DNA from: DASPWV01 sp046726375
Lineage (GTDB): Bacteria; Acidobacteriota; Vicinamibacteria; Vicinamibacterales; UBA2999
Reading direction: 5' to 3'
Length of the DNA: 64,000 nucleotides
Assembly: GCA_046726375.1 (NCBI GenBank)
Contig: JBKPAJ010000001.1
Coordinates: 1 to 64,000, forward strand
Shown here: piece after piece, positions 17,829 to 25,600 of the stretch
How the letters are laid out: each line of letters begins with the position of its first letter
How positions within the stretch are numbered: the stretch's first letter is position 1
Notes under the pieces: model-generated
What the model saw: the letters and a program-made list of their open reading frames with translations, nothing else
The model's database searches: none
What the model was told of the DNA's origin: nothing
Translations under genes and position numbers: made by a program

Positions 17829-18680
17829 GTGTTCCTGAAGCGTCAGCGCGAGGGGTCCGTCCTCTGCACATCTTGCGGCGTGCTCGTCGGCGTCAACGAC
17901 GAAAAGTGCTACAACTGCGGCCGCCGCAATCCCGGCCTCTGGGGTTACGCACCTGCCCTCCGGCGTCTCGGCCAGGATCTGGGGTTTGTGCCCTTCGTGA
18001 TGGGCAGCACGATCACCCTCTACGTCCTTTCCCTTTTGCTGTCGCGCAGCAATCTGCAGACGATGCTTCAGCCGAGCGGCGACATCCTGTACCTGCTTGG
18101 CGCGAGCGGCGCGGGTCCGGTGCTGATCGACGGCCGTTGGTGGACCGTCCTCACCGCAGGCTGGCTGCACGCGAGCGTCCTGCACGTGCTCTTCAACGTG
18201 TTGTGGATTCGGCAGCTCGGGCCGGTCGTCGCCGACCTTTACGGCCCCGCACGCATGGTGATCATCTACGTGATCTCGGGCGCGGCCGGGTTCATGCTCA
18301 CGACCTTCGCGGGCAGGTTTCTCTGGTGGATGCCGATTCCGTTTCTGCGCGGCGCCGTGTTCAGCGTGGGCGCGTCGGCCGCAATCTTCGGCCTGCTCGG
18401 CGCGATGGTGTATTACGGCCGCCGCACTGGCAGCAGCATCGCACGCCAGACCGGCGTCCAGTACGCGGTCATCATGGGCGTGTTCGGGTTGATCCTGCCA
18501 GGCATCGACAACTATGCACATGCCGGTGGATTCCTGGGCGGATATCTCGCCGGTTTGATACTCGATCCCCTCAAGCCCGAACGCATCGATCACATCACGA
18601 TCGCCGTTGCCTGCCTGGCGGCGACCTTCCTCGCGATGGGCGCGTCGATCTGGACGGCGCTGCCGTTGCTGCTGCGTTGA
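17829..18680 (+). CDS. Rhomboid-family intramembrane serine protease with N-terminal zinc ribbon
   Basis: 283 aa. Residues 13-30 form a zinc ribbon (Cys13, Cys16, Cys27, Cys30: CTSCG and CYNCG). Six or so membrane helices follow. The catalytic pair is visible: Ser183 in SVGASAAIFGLLG and His231 in NYAHAGGFLGGYLAG. The family's HxxxN element appears as LHVLFN at 118-123. Rhomboids cut membrane proteins inside the bilayer; the target here is unknown. A GTG start is used because no ATG exists in frame near the N-terminus; the start is the least certain point. Confidence 0.9.
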   Translation: MFLKRQREGSVLCTSCGVLVGVNDEKCYNCGRRNPGLWGYAPALRRLGQDLGFVPFVMGSTITLYVLSLLLSRSNLQTMLQPSGDILYLLGASGAGPVLIDGRWWTVLTAGWLHASVLHVLFNVLWIRQLGPVVADLYGPARMVIIYVISGAAGFMLTTFAGRFLWWMPIPFLRGAVFSVGASAAIFGLLGAMVYYGRRTGSSIARQTGVQYAVIMGVFGLILPGIDNYAHAGGFLGGYLAGLILDPLKPERIDHITIAVACLAATFLAMGASIWTALPLLLR

Positions 18681-18695
18681 ATGCGCACACAGACG

Positions 18696-18925
18696 GGGAG
18701 ATGTGGAGATGTGGAGATCTGGAGATGTGGAGATTTGGAGATTTGGAGATGTGGCGATCGATGGGATGATGTGGCGATATGATGAGGTAGCGATCCGACG
18801 TCGTGAGCTCGCGATGTAAAGTTGCGATGTCCGGCGACAGAGCCACATTGCTGCATCGTTACATCAACCTCATGACCTCACGAATCGCAACATCGCCACT
18901 TCGCCACATCGTCACCCCGCGACAC
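18696..18925. repeat. Word tract GGAGATGTGG / GATGTGGCGAT with inverted right arm; leader of a TonB receptor gene
   Basis: From 18698 GGAGATGTGG-type words repeat, changing to GATGTGGCGAT near 18750. The right part (18885-18912) carries the complement, ATCGCCAC and CGCCACATCG, and GTTGCGA (18822-18828) faces TCGCAAC (18884-18890). The remaining 18926-19111 is non-coding leader of the receptor gene, with a small hairpin at 18961-18981 (CTCGG...CCGAG). Confidence 0.7.
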
Positions 18926-19111
18926 GCTTTGATCCGCCTTTCTGTCGCGCGAATACAAAAACTCGGAGGCTGGGCAGCCGAGCCGTGGTCCTCTTCGCAA
19001 TTCGTCCCTGACCACTGGACGCTCGTCCCGCCGTTCGTCACTCGTCCCGCGTTTCCTCAGCGGCATCTCGATTGCTCACGCGAGCGCGGACTTTCCTTCT
19101 GGAGGTATTAC

Positions 19112-21982
19112 ATGAAACGCTGGATGAACATCATCTGGGGCCTCGCGGCCATGCTGCTTCTCGCCGCGGCTCCAGCGTTTGCCCAAGGCGGCGGCGCGAG
19201 CTCCACCGGCAGCATCAGCGGTGAAGTGAAAGACGCGCAGGGCGGCGTACTCCCGGGCGCCACCGTCACCGCCACGAGCCCCGCCCAGATCGGCGCGCTC
19301 ACCGCGGTCACCAACGAAGCAGGTATCTACCGCTTTCCGTCGGTGCCACCAGGTGAATACAAACTCAGTTTCGAGCTTGCGGGCTTTCAGACCAACATTC
19401 GCGAAGGCATCCGCGTGACGCTCGGCTTCAACGCGCAAGTCAACGTCACGCTCGGCGTCGCGACACTGCAGGAAACGGTGACCGTCAGCGGCCAGTCGCC
19501 TGTCATCGACACCTCAGCCACTCGTATTCAGACCAACTACGATCAGCAGGCGCTCGCGTCGATCCCGAACGCCCGCGACATGTGGTCGCTGCTGTCCACC
19601 ACGCCTTCAGTCACGCTCAATCGCGTCGACGTCGGCGGCAGCACGGCGGGCACCCAGACGACGTATTTCGCGTACGGCTACTCGGGCCAGAACCGGCCCC
19701 TCATCGAAGGCATTAACACGACAGAGGGCACCGCCGCGGCCGGCTTCTACCTCGATTACGGATCGTTCGAAGAGGTGTTTATCGGCGCCGCCGCGAACTC
19801 GGCGGAGATGCCGAATCCAGGGGTGCTCACGCAGTTTGTCGGCAAGAGCGGCGGCAACACGCTCGGCGTCAATCTCTACTACGACTACGAGAACGGCGAT
19901 ATCCAGTCGCGTAACCTGTCGGACGACCAGGTGCTTCCAAGTCCCGGCGCGCGCATTCGCGAGGATGGCAACCGCCTGGCAAGCTACAAGAACCTCAACC
20001 TCGGCGTTGGCGGCCCACTCGTGCGCGATCGCGTGTGGGGCCACTTCGCCTATCTGAATCAGCAGAACTCGGTGGCCGCACCGCCCGCCGGCTCCATTCT
20101 CGACAACACGCCGTTCGACACCAAGCTGTTCAACTACACCGGCAAGGCGACCTATCAGATGAATCAGAACCACCGGTTCATCGGATACCTGCAGCACGGG
20201 ACGAAGCAGCAGCCGCACAGAACCGACAACAGCAACCGGATCACCGGCTCGGTGATCCACCTCACCGGCGACTCGACGGTGCTGCAGGACTCGCCCAGCT
20301 GGGTGTACAAGGGCGAGTGGAATGGCACGCTCGGCCAGAACATCTTCGCCGAGTTCCGTGCCGGTCAGTTCGGCTACAACTTCGGTCTCGACAGCAACAC
20401 CGAAGGGATTCGCTACGAGGACATCCTCACGAACGTCGTCGAAGGCGGCGGCCGTCACTGGCTGAACAAGCGCCGGCGGAATCAGTACACCGGGGCGCTG
20501 AGCTATTTCCGCGACAACTTCCTGGGCGGCTCGCACAATGTCAAGGCGGGGGGTGAGTACCTCGATGAGACCGGCAACATCATCTGGGAGCAGTACTACA
20601 CCGACAGCGTGATCCACTTCCTGCGCGACGGCGTGCCCAACTCGGTGCGGCTCGCCAACAGCGGCACGAGTGCGCAGAACGGCCTCGCCACGACCAGCCT
20701 TTTCGTCACCGACTCGTGGAAGATCAACAGGCTGACGTTGAACGTCGGTGTGCGCTTCGATCGGTATCGTGTCTGGCTGCCTGAGCAGACCACGCCGGTG
20801 TCACGCTTCAACCCGACCGAAGTTACTTATCCGGCCAATGACGACATCGTCACGTTCAACCACTTCGTTCCGCGCTTCGGCGCGACCTACGACCTGCTCG
20901 GCGACGGCACAACGGTGCTCAAGGGCAACTGGGGACGCTTCTACTTCAACCCCGGCGTCAACCTTGCCGACGCAGTGAACCTGAACACCAGTGATCAGTA
21001 CGCGGACTGGAACTGGACAGATCGGAACGGCGATCGCATCTACCAGGAAGGCGAAGAGACCACACTCATCACGCGTGTGGGCGGCACTGCTGGCGCAGCG
21101 ATCGATCCCAACCTGAAGAACCCGTATGCCGACGAGGCGTCGGTGTTCGTCGAGCGCGCCATCCTCCAGGATCTGGGCGTGCGCGCCGGGTTCCTCTGGA
21201 AGAAGGACAACGACGGCTGGCAGCGCATCAACGAGCTTCGGCCATTCGGGGCGTACAACCTGCCGGTGACGATCATCGATCCAGGTCCGGACGGGAACGC
21301 AGCAACGTTGAGCGACAACGGCCCGAATATCGACGCCTTCAATCTCGACACGACGACGCGCGGCACCAGCAACATCACGATGAACATCCCGGGTTACGAG
21401 GGCACCTACAAAACGCTCGAGTTCTCGGCCAGCAAACGCTACTCGCAGCGCTGGTCGATGAACGCGTCGTTCTCGTATACCTGGAGCGAAGAGTACGGCA
21501 ACAACTACTTCAACAACCGCACGGGTTCGGCCGTGCCTACGGGCGGTTTCGCGTTCTTCGGCAGTTTCCCGATCAACCCGAACGAGAAAACGTTCAACGA
21601 GTTCACGAACTGGAACGCGAAGATCACGGGCTCGGTCGACGCGGGTTGGGGTCTTCTCGTGTCGCCGGTCCTGAAGACCCAGAGCGGCGCCCCGTATGGC
21701 CGCACCATCGTCGCGAACTTCAACTACAACGCCCAGCAGATCCTGCTGGTCGAGCCGATCGGCACCCGTCGTCAGGACACGGTGACGACCCTGGACTTCC
21801 GCGTTGAGAAGCAGCTTCGCTTTGCGCAAAAGGCGCGAGTGGGACTCTTCCTCGACGTATTCAACGCGCTCAACTCGAACACTGCGGTCAACATCATCTG
21901 GGCCTCGGGCGCAAGCTTCGAGAAGGCCTCAACGGTACTCGGACCGCGCATCGCCAAATTTGGTGTGAAGTTCGACTGGTAA
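19112..21982 (+). CDS. TonB-dependent receptor, Oar-like
   Basis: 956 aa. The ATG at 19112 follows CTGGAGG by 7 nt and opens a clear signal peptide (IIWGLAAMLLLAAAPAFAQ). CarboxypepD_reg fold at about 30-115 (SISGEVKDAQGGVLPGATV, FPSVPPGEYKLSFELAGF), plug to about 250 (SIPNARDMWSLLSTTPSVTL, LIEGINTTEGTAAAGFYLDY), then barrel (GGPLVRDRVWGHFAYLNQQN, LFVTDSWKINRLTLNVGVRF) ending KFGVKFDW. The same frame extends upstream to 18803, but that part is repeat tract. Substrate unknown. Confidence 0.93.
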   Translation: MKRWMNIIWGLAAMLLLAAAPAFAQGGGASSTGSISGEVKDAQGGVLPGATVTATSPAQIGALTAVTNEAGIYRFPSVPPGEYKLSFELAGFQTNIREGIRVTLGFNAQVNVTLGVATLQETVTVSGQSPVIDTSATRIQTNYDQQALASIPNARDMWSLLSTTPSVTLNRVDVGGSTAGTQTTYFAYGYSGQNRPLIEGINTTEGTAAAGFYLDYGSFEEVFIGAAANSAEMPNPGVLTQFVGKSGGNTLGVNLYYDYENGDIQSRNLSDDQVLPSPGARIREDGNRLASYKNLNLGVGGPLVRDRVWGHFAYLNQQNSVAAPPAGSILDNTPFDTKLFNYTGKATYQMNQNHRFIGYLQHGTKQQPHRTDNSNRITGSVIHLTGDSTVLQDSPSWVYKGEWNGTLGQNIFAEFRAGQFGYNFGLDSNTEGIRYEDILTNVVEGGGRHWLNKRRRNQYTGALSYFRDNFLGGSHNVKAGGEYLDETGNIIWEQYYTDSVIHFLRDGVPNSVRLANSGTSAQNGLATTSLFVTDSWKINRLTLNVGVRFDRYRVWLPEQTTPVSRFNPTEVTYPANDDIVTFNHFVPRFGATYDLLGDGTTVLKGNWGRFYFNPGVNLADAVNLNTSDQYADWNWTDRNGDRIYQEGEETTLITRVGGTAGAAIDPNLKNPYADEASVFVERAILQDLGVRAGFLWKKDNDGWQRINELRPFGAYNLPVTIIDPGPDGNAATLSDNGPNIDAFNLDTTTRGTSNITMNIPGYEGTYKTLEFSASKRYSQRWSMNASFSYTWSEEYGNNYFNNRTGSAVPTGGFAFFGSFPINPNEKTFNEFTNWNAKITGSVDAGWGLLVSPVLKTQSGAPYGRTIVANFNYNAQQILLVEPIGTRRQDTVTTLDFRVEKQLRFAQKARVGLFLDVFNALNSNTAVNIIWASGASFEKASTVLGPRIAKFGVKFDW

Positions 21983-22017
21983 ACGCACCGACGAACGTTT
22001 CTCACGGTGGGGTCACT

Positions 22018-22302
22018 AGAGCTTCCCACCGAGGTTCCTTACGGAGGTTCCTTACACGGAGGTTCACGAAGGTTCGTAACGAGTTCCTTACGGCGGTTCA
22101 CGAAAGTTCGTAGCGGCAGTTCTTTCATGTTGTTCGACTGCCGTCGAGAACCCATGTGAACGTCCGTGATGAACCTTCGTGAAGGAACACACGTGAACCC
22201 TCCGCGAGGAACCCACGTCAGGAACCATCGTACGGAACATACGTGAACTTCCGTGAGGAACCCACGTCAGGAACCATCGTACGGAACACACGTGACTGAG
22301 TG
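22018..22302. repeat. Single word-hairpin-word unit, GGTTCCTTACGGA family
   Basis: The left half repeats GAGGTTCCTTACGG and GGTTCACGAA; the tip is CGGCAGT (22114-22120) facing ACTGCCG (22137-22143); the right half repeats AGGAACCCACGT and GTGAACCTT. It lies between the convergent receptor and permease genes. It uses the same words as the five-copy array at 61817-63094. Confidence 0.8.
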
Positions 22303-22312
22303 GATGGGTGCG

Positions 22313-24925
22313 TTAGTCGCTTTTCAGCGCGTCTACGAGGTTTAAGCGCGCCGCCGCAAGTGCCGGGCGAACACTTGCCGTGATGGCGACGACGGCGATC
22401 AGCGTCACAACGCCGATGATCGTGGTCGGATCTGTCACTGACACGCCATACAGCACGCTTCTCATGCCCTGACCCACCGCCAGACCCGCGAGGACGCCCG
22501 CGCCAAGACCAACGGCAATCAGTCGGGCCACCTGTCCGAACACGAGTTTCAGAACATCCGTCGGCCCCGCACCGAGCGCGAAGCGCGTTCCAAACTCCGC
22601 GACGCGCTGACCGACGGTATACGTGATGAGACCGTACAGGCCCGTCGCTGCCAGCAACAGCGCCAGCACGGCAAAGCCGGCAAATACGCCGATGATCACT
22701 TTGTCGCTGGCGCGGAAGCGGGCGAACGCTGTCTCGAGCGTTTCCAGTTGATCGAGCGGGAGCATCGGCGCGAGCGCCACCATCTCGCGCCGCACCGCGG
22801 CGGCGAGATCGCGTGGATTGGTGCCGGTAACGACCACGATAGTGGCACGCCGCAGATCATGCAGCCCTGTCCAGAGCCGTGGCACGCGTCCACGCTCGAT
22901 GTCGTTGCTCAAGACGTCGCCGACAACGCCGACGATCTGCACTCGGCGGGATTCGCCGCGGTCGTCGATGGTGAGCGCCTTCCCAATCACCGCGGTAGGC
23001 GCCCCGAAGTACATCGTCGCCATCGTCTGACCGGCGATCGCAACACCCGCACCCTGTCGCTCTTCCTGTCTCGTCAGCATCCGCCCGGCAAGCAGCGGAA
23101 CGTTCATCCCACGAAGCGCGTCGGCGTCAGCGCCGTTGAGCAAGGCCCACGGTGAATTCTGCCCAGGCGTGTCCGCGCGACCCTCGATAGCGAGCGACAC
23201 AATTCGCTCCGCGCTCAGAATCGGAGTGGATTCAAAGGCGTGCACAGAAATCACACCGGGAATCCGCCCTAACCGATCGCGCGTGTCGTCGATCAGCCGT
23301 CGTGGCTCCGGGACTGGAACGGCGTCGTTTTGCAGTTCGATGCCAAAGACGACCGCGCCCGTCGTCCGCATCCCGAGATCGAGCTGCGACACGTTGATCT
23401 CAGTACGCAGCGCAAGACCCGCAGCGATGAGCAGCGTCACCGCCAGAGCGAGTTGCACTGCGACGAGGGCCGTCCTTCCGCGCACTGGTCCGGCGCCGGG
23501 GCGCGCTCCTCCGGACTGCAATGCCATCCTCAAATCGAGCCGAATGGCGCCCAGCGTCGGCAAAACCGAAAACAGCACAGGCGTGATCAGCGCGACGGCG
23601 CCGACAAACCCGAGCTCGTGCCAGTCGAGCACCAGTTGCTGGAGATCGGTTGAGGAGTCGAAGCCGTGAATCGTGCGCAACCCCAACTATGCCAACGGCA
23701 CCGCAATGGCGGCCGACGCGATCGACAACACGAGCCCTTCGATCACCGCTTGCCGCAGCAAACGGGCGCGGCTCGCTCCAAGCGCCGAGCGCAGCGCGAT
23801 CTCCCGCCGGCGTTTCATTGCGCGCGCGAGTACCAGGCTTGCAACATTGGCGCAGGCAATCACAATCACGAGTGCCACCGCACCGATGAAGAGCGAGACC
23901 ACCACCCAGAAGCCGGACCCGTATGCGACCTCTCCGATCGGAACAACCGTCGCTTGCCAGTCTTTGTTGTCCTCGGGAAATTCAGCGGACAGCGCCTTGG
24001 CAATGGTGGCGACCTCCGCACGCGCCTGTTCGAGTGAAACGCCCTCTCGAAGCCGTCCAAATGTGGAAAGCACGCGATCGGTCGGCGAGGCCGCGGCCGC
24101 GATCTCGAGCGGTATCCACGCGTCGATTGGTGCAAGATTGCCGATCTCGAGCTTGGGCGGTGCGATGCCGATGACCGTGCGCGTGCGTCCGTCGATGAGC
24201 ATCGGCCGGCCGATAACGTCCGGTGCCGCGGCGAATACGCGTTGCCAGTACTGATCGGCAACGACGACGGTGGCGGGAGCGCCCGCGACATCGTCACCCG
24301 CTTGAAAGAGCCGGCCTGCGACCGGCCTCAAGCCTAACGCGGCGAAGAAATCCGCGGTGACGCGGCCGGCATCGAGGCTCGCCGGGAGGCCGCGATCGAT
24401 CACGGTGACGCGGCCGACGACGGACGCGGAGAACCGGTCGAGCGTCGTCAGGCGATCTTTCATGTCGCGAAAATTCGCCGGCGAAAGGCGCGCGCGGCCA
24501 TTTCGTTGGCGCGCGTCGATGCCGTAGATCGCAACGACCCGGGAAGTATCGTCTACCGGCAAACCGCGCACCACAGCGAAATCGGCAAACGCAAAACCGA
24601 TCGTCGATGCGCTCATCGCGGTGCCGAGCGTGAGCACGATCACGGAACACATCGCGGGACTGCGGGCGAGCGTCCGCAGCGCAATCTTCGCGTCCGACGA
24701 GACATTCCATCTGCCTCGTTTGGGCTTCGTGTCCGGGCGCCGTCGCAGTCGATAGCGGAGCGCGAGAAACAGCGCTTCGCGCCAGTACCACGCCCAGGCG
24801 CCCTGACCGCGTTCGAGGCGCGCGACATAGTCCTCGCGCAGATCTCCGAGGATGGTGAGGCCCGTCACGCCTGCGGGCAAACATCGACGGAGCAACGCCT
24901 CGGCAAAACGCGGCGGCCGGCTCAT
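22313..24925 (-). pseudogene. ADOP-family ABC permease interrupted by an in-frame amber codon
   Basis: The ATG at 24925 overlaps the PadR stop (ATGA). The first 60 residues are the prefix typical of PadR-linked ADOP proteins (FAEALLRRCLPAG, TILGDLREDYVARLERGQG), then MacB core and FtsX blocks (IACANVASLVLARAMKRRRE, REIALRSALGASRARLLRQ). At 23687-23689 the frame meets TAG (AIAVPLA, stop, LGLRTIHGFD), after which 457 codons continue unshifted to GLYGLITYTVGQRVAEFGTR and the end LNLVDALKSD. Total about 870 codons. Only one substitution breaks it, so decay is recent, or the two halves are made separately, or TAG is read through. Confidence 0.85.
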
Positions 24926-25257
24926 TGTTCGAGGATCCATTCCAGTCCGCTCCAGAGTTGCAGCAGAGTTTTCCGAGAAGCTTTCAAAGCGCGAAGACCA
25001 GCGGGTGTGACCCGACAACGCCGATCGGGCAGCCCACCGCGTGACTCATCACCACCAACGGTTGTCCAATCGATCAGCTTCTTGGCCTTGAGACGGTCGA
25101 GCGTGGTGTAGAAGGCGCCGCGGGAAATCTCCTGATTCGAGACCCGGGCCAGCTCGCGGCGAATGTCCACGGGCCGGGGGCGGTCGCCGCACCGCAGGAT
25201 TGCGAGCAACACGCGCTGTTCGAACTCACCAAGAAATGAGCGAGAGGAACGGGGCAA
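24922..25257 (-). CDS. PadR-family transcriptional regulator of the downstream ADOP permease
   Basis: 111 aa, small PadR winged helix: FLGEFEQRVLLAILRC, IRRELARVSNQEISRGAFYT and TLDRLKAKKLIDW, then the wing RRCRVTPAGLRALK. The start is TTG at 25257, supported by GGAGG 4 nt upstream; no better start lies in frame. Its stop overlaps the permease ATG by ATGA, so translation is coupled. PadR proteins of this group usually repress their partner transporter. Confidence 0.92.
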   Translation of the reverse strand: MPRSSRSFLGEFEQRVLLAILRCGDRPRPVDIRRELARVSNQEISRGAFYTTLDRLKAKKLIDWTTVGGDESRGGLPDRRCRVTPAGLRALKASRKTLLQLWSGLEWILEQ

Positions 25258-25488
25258 CGGACCTCCAGAGTGGTCTACGAGTCTACTTTGTGAACGGTTC
25301 CTTCGTGCGGCGCGTCGGCCGGGATGGCGGGTGGGGGCGGTAGGGGATCACACAGCCGTCGAAGGTATTCGCGGATCGACTCCACCAGCCCCACGCGCCC
25401 TCACTAACCCCACCAGGCCGGCGCTCATCCCCGATTTTTCGCCTTTCATCCCTCCAATGGTTTGGATACGCTAGGGAGTTCCCCATGA

Positions 25489-25512
25489 ACACGCCGATTT
25501 CGGCGTGTTTTT
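25489..25512 (+). terminator. Intrinsic terminator or attenuator in the leader of a TonB receptor gene
   Basis: ACACGCCGA, a TT loop and TCGGCGTGT form a 9-bp GC-rich stem followed by a run of T. It lies 89 bp before the receptor ATG and reads in the receptor direction, while the upstream gene (PadR) points the other way. So it is either a leader attenuator or it stops stray upstream transcription. The rest of 25258-25600 shows nothing else clear. Confidence 0.75.
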
Positions 25513-25600
25513 GACGATGGTTGGTTTGGCGCGGGTGGTACGGCGAATGCTCAGCCGTACGTTCGCGCTAACGATGACCCGTTGTTTTAGGAGGCGAAGG

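Noticed and set aside
17760..18848. 362-codon minus-strand ORF
   Set aside because: Antisense to the rhomboid gene and word tract; Arg/His/Ala-rich shadow composition, no motif.
22088..22291. 67-aa minus-strand ORF in the GGTTCC unit
   Set aside because: It only reads through repeat words; no ribosome site, and the related array has no matching conserved frame.
23687..23689. TAG as pyrrolysine or programmed readthrough
   Set aside because: No PylT or readthrough context seen; a point mutation is simpler. Kept only as a minor option.
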